From: Tetramitus jugosus
Lineage: Eukaryota; Heterolobosea; Eutetramitea; Acrasida; Vahlkampfiidae
Assembly: GCA_937625935.1 (NCBI GenBank)
Contig: OW569367.1
Span: forward strand, 186,001-250,000
Direction of reading: 5' to 3'
DNA: 64,000 bases
Below the pieces are notes generated by a model. The model worked only from the letters and a program-made list of their open reading frames with translations, searched no databases and was not told where the DNA came from. The position numbers were made by a program, and so were the translations under genes. Positions 9,986 through 20,365 of the stretch are shown here, one piece after another (position 1 is the first letter of the stretch; each line of letters opens with the position of its first letter).

Positions 9986-11500
9986 ATGTCATCCGTCGTC
10001 CCAAAGCTCGTTGGTAATGTATCCCTCTCAGAGGCTGATCCTGAATTGTACAAGATGATCGAACACGAGAAGAGAAGACAATTCAGAGGATTGGAACTCA
10101 TTGCTTCAGAAGTATGTCATCTCTTTTCACACGACGAGTTTTTTTCACACGACTTGTTTTTTGTCAGTTGTTGTTAACACACACAATCTTTTTCTTCTGA
10201 TGATGATGATGATGATGATGGTGCTTTTTTACATGCATAGAACTTTACGAGTCAAGCCGTTTTTGAGTGCTTGGGCAGTTGTTTGACCAACAAGTACAGT
10301 GAAGGTCTCGTAGGTGCTAGATACTATGGTGGTAATGAAGTCATTGATCAAATTGAACAATTGTGCAAGGATCGTTGTTTGAATGCCTTCCGTTTGAACA
10401 AGGACGAATGGGACGTCAACGTTCAACCATACTCTGGTAGTGTTGCCAATTTTGCTGCTTATACTGGTATGTTGAAGCCTCATGACAGAATTATGGGTCT
10501 CGATTTGCCAAGTGGTGGTCACTTGTCTCACGGTTACTACACTGCAAAGAAGAAGATTTCTGCCACTAGCATCTTCTTTGAGTCCTTCCCATACAAGGTC
10601 AACAGTGAAGGTTTCATTGATTATGATGAGATGGAGAAGATTGCACTCGTGTACAAGCCTGCTTTGATCATTGCTGGTGCTAGTGCCTATCCAAGAGATT
10701 GGGACTATGCCAGAATGAGAAAGATTGCCAATGCTTGTGGTGCTCTTTTGATGTGTGATATGGCTCATTACAGTGGTTTGGTTGCTGCACAGGAGCACGC
10801 TGATCCATTCGAGTTTTGTGATGTTGTCACCACGACTACTCACAAGTCATTGAGAGGTCCAAGAGCCGGTCTCATCTTCTCCACCAAGAAGAACAAGTTG
10901 AATGAAGCAATTGACTTTGCAGTGTTCCCTGGTTGCCAAGGTGGCCCACACAACAACCAAATTGCTGCTATCGCTACTCAAATGCGTCAAGTCGCCACTC
11001 CAGAATTCAAGGTGTACATTCAACAAGTCAAGAAGAACATTAAGGCACTCGCCAACTCACTTGTTAACAATGGATACTCATTGGCAACTGGTGGTACTGA
11101 CAATCATTTGATTTTGTGGAATTTGCGCCCTCAAAAGATTACTGGCTCAAAGATGGAAAAGTTTTTCGATGTTGTTCACATTACTGTGAACAAGAATTCT
11201 ATTGCTGGTGATCAAAGCGCCCTTTCACCAAACGGAATTCGTATTGGTGCACCTGCCATGACATCCAGAGGATTGGAGGAGGCTGATTTCGAGCAAATTG
11301 GTCAATTCTTGCACAGAGGTGTTCAAATTGCTCTCAGACTTCAAGCTCAAGCAGTATCTCCAAAGTTGGTAGACTTTTTGGACTTATTGGCAGAAGACAA
11401 GTTGGATGATGAGACCAAGCAATTGAGAGCTGATGTCGAGCAATTCTCAACCAAGTTTGGCATTCCAGGCTTTGATGCAGAGGCAATCCACGACGAATAA
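9986..11500 (+). CDS. SHMT: Serine hydroxymethyltransferase, cytosolic type
   Basis: Two exons, 9986-10111 and 10241-11500, separated by a 129-base intron that contains a run of about eight ATG/GAT triplets; 461 residues. Exon 1 ends RGLELIASE and exon 2 resumes NFTSQAV, reproducing the family signature. Further motifs are [28 protein letters not shown], the PLP-lysine region [14 protein letters not shown] (Lys244) and [14 protein letters not shown]. It converts serine and tetrahydrofolate to glycine and 5,10-methylene-THF. The N-terminus ([14 protein letters not shown]) has no targeting peptide, so cytosol is likely. Codon use is strongly biased (AAG, GGT, CCA), as in a highly expressed gene. 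Confidence 0.97.
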
Positions 11501-11712
11501 ACAATTCTTCGAGTTAGTAAGTAGTTCTCATTTATGGGTTATTCGTGTTACCAATCATATCCCACGATTGATGTAATTCATAAATATACAATCCATTCCA
11601 TCGTTTGAGCAGGTTGACCGTTTGTTTACAGAATGCAGAAAGCAACATAAATAAAATTACCATTAGGTTGTCCTCTCAAATTTCTTGAACATTGACATGC
11701 ATGTCAAGTCTT

Positions 11713-13602
11713 CTATGGACCAGTTTCTTGTTGTCCATGTCCTGCTTCACCATCCATGTTGTCGTCTTGAGCTCTTGAAGTCTCGCTCGACACCTTGTCA
11801 CTATTCACAACATTTTCGTTGGAACTAATGCCAACCTCGTTCGTTGTTGACATTGCAACAGAACTCTGATGCTGTGTTGATGTTGTTGCCTGTGTTTCAG
11901 GCTCTGCACTCTGATCATTTGAGGATGAATCTGCTTGAAGTGCATTCTTGAAGGCCTTATTTAGTGTATCGATTGCATCTCTCTCCAGATTCTTTGTGTC
12001 TTCCTCTTGATGGTTAACCAAGTACCAGAGAGATCTCTTTCGTTGCTCTATTAAAACACAAATGAACAAACACAAACACAGAAATACAATAATCAATGTT
12101 AGCTCCAATAGTTTTGTGGCTCCTATTGCTCTCATTTTCAACATACCAATCGTTAGTTGTTGGTAGGGCCACTAAAGAAAGAAAATGTTAGTTATTGTAT
12201 TCAATAAATACAAGTTAGTTCCAAATAATAAAAATGACTTACTCTTCCCATACCGAGATCATAAAACCGTCTAAGCAAGGATCATCATTCGTTTAGTATT
12301 GAGTGAGTATTCACAAGAGAAAATTGAATCATATAAATAAGAACAAATCATGATAAAATACCTTTTCAGTGTTGATAAGCTGCATTGATATTGTATAAAT
12401 TTGTTTGTGAGAAGCTCGTCATTAGCACACATAAACTTGAACACAAAGAACTAAAATAATGATTGTACGTACGATACGCCAAGTAGGCGAGCAGCAAGTG
12501 GCTGAGGTGCATTGAAATATCGCGCCATTTCCTTGTAGGTCAACTCAATTTTTTTCCCCGCTTTGAATACATTTCCCGCGTTTAAGTTGGTCACAGAGTT
12601 TGGTGTTCTTACACTCAAAGGTGTAGCTGGTGTGTTAGGAGTAAGAGAGCTACTGTTGCATGTATGATTGTTATTGTCTTGATTACTGCTATTGTTATTG
12701 TTGTTCGTTGTGTGTTCATTGCTTCCTCCGTCATTGCAAGAGGTTTTTTCGCTTTGTTGACTAGAGCTACTACTGCTTGTTGTGGATGTCGATGACGAAG
12801 AAGAAGACATGACTGATGATGATAATGACGCAGCACTATGATTCACTGAATGAAAGTAGGAACCAGCTGTGATCGAATGACCACCAGGTGGTACTTGCAA
12901 TTGTCGTGTCCGTTGTTGTTGTTGTTGTTGTTGTGATTCGTCTCGATAGTCATGCCCGTGAGCAATTGATGATGATGATGATGATGATGATACAGAAGAA
13001 GAGGTGGCTACTCCTTGATGGTATGCCTGCTGTTGCTGTTGCTGCTGCTGTTGTTGTGACTGTTGCTGCTTTTTGTACTGATAGGTCGTAATATCCTCCA
13101 TTGTATACAATTGCTGCTGCGGTTGTTGCTGTTGTGGTAGCTGCTGTTGTTGCTGCTGTGATTGTGGCTTACTGTCCCCCGAAGTACTTCGTCGTTTTTG
13201 CTTTTGAGAGGAGGAATCATGATGGTGATGAAACTGGTACTGACGAAACTTTTGCTGCTGTTGTTGTTGCTGCAATGGTGGTGGTGGTTGTTGTTGTGTG
13301 TGATGTGAGCTGCGTTGTTGTTGATGCTGCTGTTGATGCTGTTGTTGATTGCTGGACGGTACGACTTGCAAATTATGATTGTTGGATCGGTGATGGTACG
13401 GTGCAGAAGTGTTGCTGTTGTTCGTACGTGATGATGATGATGATTTACCATCCCCTCTGTTGCTGTTGTTGCTATGGTGATTACCCTCATCACTGTTACT
13501 CTGATTGTGACTCGTACGATCACGACCGTTATTGATGGATGGTGTCTCACCGACGATTGGGGTGATGGTGGGACTGGTGGTATGTGTCCCTTCTTTGCTC
13601 AT
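11713..13602 (-). CDS. Poly-Q/Ser-rich RWP-RK domain protein split by micro-exons
   Basis: My five-exon model on the minus strand is 13602-12473, 12379-12362 (18 nt), 12270-12243 (28 nt), 12171-12147 (25 nt) and 12047-11713. It gives 511 residues, ATG at 13602 (MSKEGTHTTSP). Joining restores a continuous RWP-RK domain near residues 355-405: LTYKEMARYFNAPQPLAARL, LGVSLSTLKRRFYDLGMGRW, then PYQQLTIEQRKRSLWYLVN. All junctions are GT-AG and keep frame. RWP-RK proteins are DNA-binding transcription factors in plants, algae and several amoebae. The N-terminal 340 residues are Gln-, Ser-, His- and Asn-rich low complexity with several Q runs. The C-terminal tail after the domain is acidic and Ser/Thr-rich. 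A start at TTG further upstream (13722) was rejected. Confidence 0.85.
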
Positions 13603-14301
13603 GGGAAGTACGATCAATGAAATCCAAGGTGCGTGATAAATGAAGCGCAGCACAAGTGGATGGATCGTGTGAAAGAAAGCAGTTATTATTGTTTGCTGCT
13701 GGTGGGAGGCTTTGTTTGTCAAGTGGGAGTAAGGTTGTTGTTTTTGTAAACCCCTTGGTCTCTTGGGGCCTATTGTGAATATCTCGTCGTGGCAAGGAGG
13801 GCCGCCAAGCTTGATAACACAAAATGATGTACGAGGGTGGTTTGTTTGTTTTGAAAAGGAAGGACGGACTAGTAGACAGCTTGCGACATCAAGGCGAGCC
13901 GCGAATGTACTCTCTGGTGTTTGGTATACCCAAAAAAAACGGACATTTTATTTGGAAGATAACTCCAAATGAGACAGATGGAAAGTTTCCAGTACTGGAG
14001 CTCATAATGTGATTCACAGTGGATGAATCAATGGATTCATTAGGTTGAAAACAACGAGCTTCAAAGAGATGATATCACCACTGCAGGATAAATACCCATA
14101 TAGCAATGTAAACTTGCGTTAGCCGACATCGAAAGATGAGTTTCGGAGTTTTTTTTTGGCGCCAGATTTTGAGGAACGTTTCTTCAACTTTTTCTGGGAA
14201 AAAAAAAATAACGGAACCGCGACAAAACTTTCGAACAGAAAGCACACAAGCGATTTAACGGCAACAAAAAAGAAACAACAACAATCATACAATCGATAGG
14301 A
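13603..14301. other. Intergenic spacer between RWP-RK and RPA1 genes
   Basis: About 700 bases between two divergently transcribed genes. A 62-codon plus-strand frame with an ATG at 13824 ends at 14012 (it includes FGIPKKNGHFIWKI) but resembles nothing I know and may be chance. Near 14149-14163 is a T-tract followed by GGCGCC. The last 80 bases are A-rich, as expected just upstream of a start codon. Confidence 0.5.
14149..14163 (+). promoter_or_regulatory. T-tract plus GGCGCC (E2F-like) upstream of RPA1
   Basis: Nine T followed by GGCGCC, continuing AGATTTT, is a close match to the E2F/DP site TTTGGCGC. It lies about 140 bases upstream of the RPA1 start codon. RPA1 is a standard E2F target in plants and animals, which supports but does not prove function. 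Confidence 0.45.
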
Positions 14302-16128
14302 ATGTCTCTCACAGCAAACTCAATTCGCCAATTACAGGATCAACACAAGGATGGCTATGAGCCAATCGTACAAATTGTGGAAGCAAAAGACTCTCAAACA
14401 CTCAGAGTGAAATGTTTGATCAGTGATGGCAAAGAAGCATGCCAGTGCGTCATCAACAAGGACCAGAATGCACCCGTCAAAGAATTTTATTGTATTAGAG
14501 TTTTGGACTCTATTCCCAATAGACTAGCAGGAAGACCTACTCCATTGTTGACAATTCTGAGATATGTAGTTGTTGACACGAACCAAAAGGCAGTGATTGG
14601 AACTCCCACTATTCAAGGTGCCAAGTCCTCTTCTCCTAACCAACAATCACCACCTCAACAGCAACAACAACAAAACCAATACAACAACAATGCCCCAAGA
14701 CAACAACAGTACAGAGCAGGCAATCCAAGGTCAGCGCCACAAGAAGCCTCCATCAATATTAGTGATGCTATGCCAATCTCTGATTTGAACCCATACTCAA
14801 ACAAGTGGGTCATCAAGGCTCGTGTCACCTCCAAGGGACAACTCAAAGAATGGAAGAATAAGACAACAGGTAAAGGTGGTGAGTTATTTTCTGTTGATTT
14901 GCTAGATAATCACAAGGGAGAGATTAGAGCAACTGCATATAACAGCACAGCCAAGAAGTTTTATGATTTGATGCAAGAAGGTTGTGTTTACTACATCAGC
15001 AATGGTAAATTGAAGCACGCAAACAAGAAATTCTCCACATTGAACAACGATTATGAAATTACCTTGGAGGAAAGTTCTGTTGTCCAGCCTGCTGACTCGG
15101 ATGACTCTATTCCAGTGGGCAATTTTAACTTTTGCACTATTGAGGAGATTCAACAAAGGGGTGCTAATGAACTTGTTGATATAACAGCGATTGTTGATGA
15201 CCCAGGTAATGTTGAAAACTTTAGAACCAAGAAAGGAAATGAAACTACCAAGAGACTTGTGAAGCTTGTTGATGGTGAGGGTACAACAATGAGAAGCATT
15301 GACTTGACACTGTGGGGCACTCATGCCGACAGTTGCAACTGGCAAAGAGGTGATTGTGTGTGTGTCAAGGGTGTTCGTACTTCTGACTTCCATGGTGTTA
15401 CATTGAACTCTCTTTTCTCCAGTCAATTTATTGTTAATTCCAACGAATTGGATACAAGCATTGCCCTGCAACAATGGTACAATGACCTCATTCAAACTGG
15501 TGCATCTGTCAACCTTGTTCAAGTGTCTAACCAACAATCGAACCAAAACAAGGCATATAGACCAGTCAACTATCTGACTGATATTACAAAGTACGACTTG
15601 GGTGTTCGTCCAGATGGCAAGCCTGATTTTATTCTCGTCAAGGGTACCGTTTCATTCATCAAGGACACTCCTCTATTCTATCCAGCTTGCCCTAATGAGA
15701 ATTGCAAGGGCAAAAAGGTTGAAAAGGATGAGTACGGAAATGATGGTGGTCAATGGTCTTGCTCCAAGTGTCATCAAAAGTATGACAGCCCAACCTACAG
15801 ATACATTGTCAGCATGAAGATTTCAGATATTACCGGAGAACAGTGGGTTACTGCTTTTAATGATTCTGCTGGTGTAATTTTCAGTGGATGCGATGCCAAT
15901 GAATTGGAAGAATTGAAGAACACAGACATGGAGAGTTTCCAACATATTATTCAGGAAGCATTGTTCAAGCAGTACACGATGAAGCTCAGAATTAGCGAGG
16001 AGACAAGACAGGATTCAAGCGATGGAGGTCCAGCAACCAGAATTAAGGTGCAACTGAGCCAAGCTTATCCAATCAGTTATGTTAGTGAATCCAAGCGTTT
16101 GCTCAATTTGATCAGCAAGGTTGCTTAA
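14302..16128 (+). CDS. RPA1: Replication protein A large subunit (RPA70)
   Basis: Single exon, 608 residues. Residues 1-100 match the N-terminal protein-interaction OB fold. A Gln/Asn-rich linker follows (about 110-140), then DBD-A beginning PISDLNPYSNKWVIKARVTS, DBD-B (NFCTIEEIQQRGANELVDIT), and DBD-C with the zinc ribbon Cys463, Cys468, Cys487 and Cys490 (PACPNENC ... SCSKC). RPA1 is the main single-strand DNA-binding protein in replication, repair and recombination. Domain order, zinc ligands and length match the human 616-residue protein. The upstream spacer carries an E2F-like box. Confidence 0.97.
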   Translation: MSLTANSIRQLQDQHKDGYEPIVQIVEAKDSQTLRVKCLISDGKEACQCVINKDQNAPVKEFYCIRVLDSIPNRLAGRPTPLLTILRYVVVDTNQKAVIGTPTIQGAKSSSPNQQSPPQQQQQQNQYNNNAPRQQQYRAGNPRSAPQEASINISDAMPISDLNPYSNKWVIKARVTSKGQLKEWKNKTTGKGGELFSVDLLDNHKGEIRATAYNSTAKKFYDLMQEGCVYYISNGKLKHANKKFSTLNNDYEITLEESSVVQPADSDDSIPVGNFNFCTIEEIQQRGANELVDITAIVDDPGNVENFRTKKGNETTKRLVKLVDGEGTTMRSIDLTLWGTHADSCNWQRGDCVCVKGVRTSDFHGVTLNSLFSSQFIVNSNELDTSIALQQWYNDLIQTGASVNLVQVSNQQSNQNKAYRPVNYLTDITKYDLGVRPDGKPDFILVKGTVSFIKDTPLFYPACPNENCKGKKVEKDEYGNDGGQWSCSKCHQKYDSPTYRYIVSMKISDITGEQWVTAFNDSAGVIFSGCDANELEELKNTDMESFQHIIQEALFKQYTMKLRISEETRQDSSDGGPATRIKVQLSQAYPISYVSESKRLLNLISKVA

Positions 16129-16246
16129 GTGTCAAGCATGTTGAACTTCATTCATGTACAAAAACGAAATAAACTGTCATTATTATTTATGCTCGCTTCA
16201 AAATTTGTAGACAACTCACTCACAGACTGACAGTTTGTGTGAATCC

Positions 16247-16276
16247 TCCCGCCAATTTCCTATCGGGCGGAAATTT
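16247..16276. promoter_or_regulatory. Pair of inverted E2F-like boxes upstream of CCT8
   Basis: TCCCGCCAATTTCC and, 4 bases on, GGGCGGAAATTT form an inverted pair about 110-140 bases before the CCT8 start. Each arm resembles an E2F half-site. No other evidence of function. Confidence 0.35.
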
Positions 16277-16385
16277 CGTTGTAAAGGTCGACTAGGCATT
16301 CTTCAAGCAAAACGACAAGCAAATCAATCAATACATCTTTTCATCACACACAACACAGGAAAGCTGATCACGCACCATCAAAAAC

Positions 16386-18239
16386 ATGTCACTCAACTTT
16401 AAAAGAAATAGAATTGATGAACTCCTAAAGGAGGGAACAAAGCACATCCAAGGTGTCGATGATGCTGTCCTAAGAAATTTGGAAGCTGTTGGAAGTTTGG
16501 CTGATATAACACGAACATCAATGGGTCCAAATGGTACGTCAATCAGTCTTGTTGCTTATTATTATCATATTATTTAATTGATCACATGACTCACACAAAC
16601 AATGCTTTATTTGACACCAACAACAACAGGAATGAACAAAATGGTTGTGAATCATCTTGGCAAGCTTTTCGTTACCCATGACTCTGCTACTATTATGAAG
16701 GAATTGGAAGTGATTCATCCTGCTGCTAAGATTGTAGTGTTAGCTTCTGAGGCTCAAGAACAAGAAGTTGGTGACGGTACCAATCTCGTCTTGAGTTTGG
16801 CTGGCGAATTTTTGCGTCAAGCAGAACAATTGTTGAAGATGGGTCTCCACACGAGCGACATTATCACTGGTTACAACTTGGCTGGTCAAAAAGCTTTGGA
16901 ACTTTTGAATGGTAACGTAGTCATTTTAGGATGATGGTGATGCATTCTTGTTTTTTTGTTGAAATGGAACACAATCACACTCACACACACGCTTTTTTCT
17001 GTCCATTTCTTTGTAGAGTTGGCTGTTGAACAAGTGTCTGACTTGAGAAACAAGGACTCTGTTGCTAGAGCTATGAAGGCTGCCATCTCTTCCAAGTTGT
17101 TTGGATATGAAGATTTGTTGGCTGATTTGATTGCTCAAGCCTGTATCGCTGTTTGTCCAAAGAGTTCATTGAGTTTTAATGTAGATAATATTAGAGTTGC
17201 TAAGATTCCTGGAGGCACATTGTCCGACACATTCATTTTGAATGGTTTTGCTTTGACCAGAGACACCCACGGTACTGTCAAGCACATTAAGGGCGCAAAG
17301 GTTGCTGTCTATGGTTGCTCTATCGATGTTTCCTCCACTGAGACAAAGTCTACTGTTTTGATCAAGAATGCTGACGACTTGTTGAATTATAACGTTTCTG
17401 AAGAGAAGGCTATTGAGACTGAAATCAAATCTATTCATGATTCTGGAGTCAATGTTGTTGTCTCTCAAGGAGGATTTGGAGAAATGGCATTGCATTTCTT
17501 TGAAAGATATGGCATTATGGCTATCAAGTGTCCATCCAAGTTTGAGGTCAGAAGACTTTGCAAGGCTATTGGTGCTACCGCTCTTGTTAACGTGCGTGCT
17601 CCAATTGCAGAAGAAGTTGGTCAATGTGAAACTGTTGACGTTAGAGAAATTGGTGATACCAAGGTTGTTTTGTTCAAGCAATATGAAGATGATGACCATG
17701 CTGGTATTGCAACTATTGTTGTTCGTGGTGCCACCAAGAACGTTATGGATGAAGTTGAAAGAGCTGTTGATGATGGTGTCAATGTTTTCAAGAACTTGAC
17801 AAAGGATCCTCGACTTGTGGCTGGTGCTGGTGCTATGGAAGTTGAACTGTCCAGAAAGTTGATCGCCATTGCTGATGAGACTCCAGGACTTGAGCAATAC
17901 GCTATCCGCAAATACGCTGAAAGTTTCCTCGTTGTTCCAAAGACATTGGCTGAAAGCTCTGGCTTCTCTGCAACTGATGCAGTCTCTAACTTGAATGCTG
18001 CTCATCAAGAAGGAAAGACCAACTTTGGTATTGATATCGACTCTGTAGAAGGTTGTGATGCTGTCGAAAGCAGCATTCTCGACGTTTGGGCAACAAAGTT
18101 CTGGGCAATCAAGCTCTCAACTGATGCTGCATTGACCGTGTTGAGCGTAGATCAAATTATTATGGCCAGACCAGCTGGTGGACCAAAGCCTCCAAAGAAG
18201 ACTGGAGACTGGGATGACCAAGGTGAAACTGTGTATTAA
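16386..18239 (+). CDS. CCT8: Chaperonin TRiC/CCT subunit theta
   Basis: Three exons, 16386-16533, 16630-16911 and 17017-18239, giving 550 residues. Both introns are about 100 bases, GT-AG, and both split a Gly or Glu codon. Exon 1 ends TSMGPNG and exon 2 begins MNKMVVNHLGKLFVTHDSAT, which restores the GPNGMNK nucleotide-binding loop. Further landmarks are HPAAKIVVLASEAQEQEVGD (with the GDGTN motif), NVDNIRVAKI, AVDDGVNVFKNLTKDPRLV and the C-terminal MARPAGGPKPPKKTGDWDD, which is diagnostic for the theta subunit. CCT folds actin and tubulin in the cytosol. It converges with the RPC9 gene 48 bases downstream. Confidence 0.97.
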
Positions 18240-18287
18240 ATAAACTTCTTAAAATTGACATCTGTATTATTCGCTTTATGTAGTTTG

Positions 18288-19090
18288 TTAGATGAGTACG
18301 TGACCAGAGTCCTGAAGCTCCACATTTGGCAACACAATGTCAACCAACGACGGATCAATATCAGATATATCCGATGTATTCGTCGTCCCCACATTCAAAT
18401 CAATCTGTTGTTGATCATTGTGCTGTTGTTGTCCTGTCGAGAGTTCATGATGGTTGTTTTGTTCTTCGCCTCCATTCAGGTTTCTGGCCAGTGTAGAGTT
18501 CACAATTCTCAACAACTCCACTGTTTCTTCCTCTGCGTATCGAGAGATGCAATTGTCAATCAACAAGTGAACTTCGACCAGTGTTTTCGGAGAACAGTTG
18601 ATGAACTGAATTTTTTCACCCAATGTCAATCCAAAGTGCTCCACTCGCATCAAAAACTCTCTAATATCTTCCTCTGTTTGACACTTTAATCTCGGATACT
18701 GTTTGCAATACATGTGCAAGTTGTTTTCCACAGTGACGAGTTCTTGTGGGAATTCGATACGATCCTTGTGTCTCTGTCTTCTCGACAACCTTTTATTTTC
18801 TCTGATTTGACCCATTCGCTCATTAAAGTGCTTATGAATCACTTTTCGTACTTCATGGTTGGTTAACGGGGTACCATTGACTTCCAATCTATATAAATTT
18901 TGTTCAATGTGCACATGTATGTGTAGGTGTAGGTGTAGGTGCATGCATTTTGTCACACAAAATCAATCATTGATGGTCGTGATAACCATGGCAAAATTGA
19001 TTTCAAAAAAAACGTTCATTCTGTTAGCATATTCCATGTGATCACACAAACACACACGTGAGTGATATTCCATCAATCATACATTTCCAT
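18288..19090 (-). CDS. RPC9: RNA polymerase III subunit RPC9 (CRCP-like)
   Basis: Minus strand, two exons: an 8-base coding exon 19090-19083 (ATG GAA AT) and 18888-18288, joined over a 194-base intron; 202 residues starting MEILEVNGTPLTNHEV. The body carries IREFLMRVEHFGLTLGEKIQ and LVEVHLLIDNC, matching the Rpb4-like fold of RPC9/CRCP, which with RPC8 forms the Pol III stalk. Human CRCP has the same opening spacing (ME..., then LSNYEV). The C-terminal 50 residues are Gln/Asn/Asp-rich and acidic, a lineage-specific extension. The intron holds a short GTGTAG repeat. The exon 1 assignment is my model; without it no suitable ATG precedes the conserved region. Confidence 0.85.
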
Positions 19091-19210
19091 TCTTTTTGTC
19101 TTTTGCTCCTCCTTTTTTTTGTTGTTGCTTGTTTGAACTGGCGGTTCAATTGCACAGACGAACCATAATTTTCTTCATCAAAAACTCCTACTCAATAAAA
19201 ACAATCAAAC

Positions 19211-20341
19211 ATGTTGACACAAACAACAGTAACAACAACCGGTAACAATGACCCACGAGTCATTTTATTTTACAAGTACGTGACCATCCATGACCCCCAA
19301 TCCATTGCTCAATGGCAGACACAACTGTGCACAAGCTTAAAGCTAACAGGAAAGATCATTTTGGCATCAGAGGGCATCAATGCTACATTGGCAGGTGATG
19401 ATCGGTCCTCTACCGATGCTTATATACAAGCCATGAAATCTCACGAGTTATTCTGTGATGTTGACTTTAAGGAGTCACCAGGTAGAGGTACCATTGATTT
19501 TGAAGAAAATGGACTTTCGGTGCGAGTGTGTGACGAGATTATCACAACGAGATTTACAAGTGATTTGGAGCAGGTGAGAAGTGCACCTTGTGGCACTCAT
19601 TTGTCACCAGAGGACTTTCATGATGCACTGGTGCGTGAACGATTGGTGTTGACTGAAGATACTAGTGATGCAGGAGCAGTCGTGAATAATGATGTCGATG
19701 GTGGCGGTGCATGCTTGTTGGATGTGAGAAATTTTTACGAGTCAAGAATTGGAAAGTTTGAGAATGCAATTTGTCCTCCGATTCGAGCGTTTAGTCAATT
19801 TGGAGAGTATGTGGATCAAAATTTGGAACAGTTCAAGAATAAGAGAGTGTACATGTATTGTACGGGTGGAATTCGGTGCGAGAGAGCGAGTGCTTACATG
19901 AGGTACAAGGGCATTGAACAAGTGTATCAATTGAAGGGTGGAATTCACAGATATATAGAACAGTTTCCAGAGGGGAAATTCAGAGGAAAGAACTATGTGT
20001 TTGATGAGAGAGGATTCATAAAGTCGAATGATGATGTGATTGCAACGTGTGATGTCTGTAAGGTGACTCCACATGATATTTATCGCTTTTGTTCGAGTGA
20101 GGGATGCCGAACCATTGTCATTGCATGTGACGATTGCTTGGAGAAAAATGAAGGAAAAGCTTACTGCTGTCCAGATTGTGAACAATACGGATGGAAGTAT
20201 ATGAAGGTGCTCAAGCAGAAGGAACATGAAGAACGTATGGAGAAAATGAGGGCATTGAGTCAAGAGAAAAAGAAACAAAGAAAAGCAAACAAGTCCTGCA
20301 ATGCAACAGGCACGATAGGGAAAGTATCAGTTTCATCTTAA
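19211..20341 (+). CDS. TrhO/TSTD2-like rhodanese (tRNA U34 hydroxylase family)
   Basis: Single exon, 376 residues. An N-terminal acylphosphatase-like fold (VILFYKYVTI ... ILASEGINATLAGD) precedes a rhodanese domain whose active loop is YCTGGIRCERA with catalytic Cys217. This arrangement defines the UPF0176/TrhO family, which in bacteria hydroxylates tRNA uridine 34; eukaryotic members include TSTD2. The C-terminal segment is cysteine-rich (CDVCK, CSSEGC, CDDC, CCPDC) and probably binds zinc, as in TSTD2, followed by a basic helix (KMRALSQEKKKQRKA). It converges with the cyclase gene, leaving a gap of only 24 bases. Confidence 0.9.
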   Translation: MLTQTTVTTTGNNDPRVILFYKYVTIHDPQSIAQWQTQLCTSLKLTGKIILASEGINATLAGDDRSSTDAYIQAMKSHELFCDVDFKESPGRGTIDFEENGLSVRVCDEIITTRFTSDLEQVRSAPCGTHLSPEDFHDALVRERLVLTEDTSDAGAVVNNDVDGGGACLLDVRNFYESRIGKFENAICPPIRAFSQFGEYVDQNLEQFKNKRVYMYCTGGIRCERASAYMRYKGIEQVYQLKGGIHRYIEQFPEGKFRGKNYVFDERGFIKSNDDVIATCDVCKVTPHDIYRFCSSEGCRTIVIACDDCLEKNEGKAYCCPDCEQYGWKYMKVLKQKEHEERMEKMRALSQEKKKQRKANKSCNATGTIGKVSVSS

Positions 20342-20365
20342 TCTTACAATAAATAATTATGCCGT

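Noticed and set aside
10229-10843. 204-codon minus-strand frame over SHMT exon 2
   Set aside because: Antisense shadow of a well-supported gene with the same bias.
13008-13550. 180-codon alternative minus frame rich in His/Asn/Ser
   Set aside because: Out-of-frame reading of CAA/CAT triplet repeats in the RWP-RK gene exon 1.
13603-13722. 40-residue N-terminal extension of the RWP-RK protein
   Set aside because: Would need a TTG start; the first ATG is at 13602.
14902-15546. 214-codon minus-strand frame inside RPA1
   Set aside because: Antisense shadow; no motif and RPA1 domains cover the region.
17166-18008. 280-codon minus-strand frame inside CCT8
   Set aside because: Antisense to a confident exon; arises from the strong codon bias of a highly expressed gene, with no protein-like motifs.
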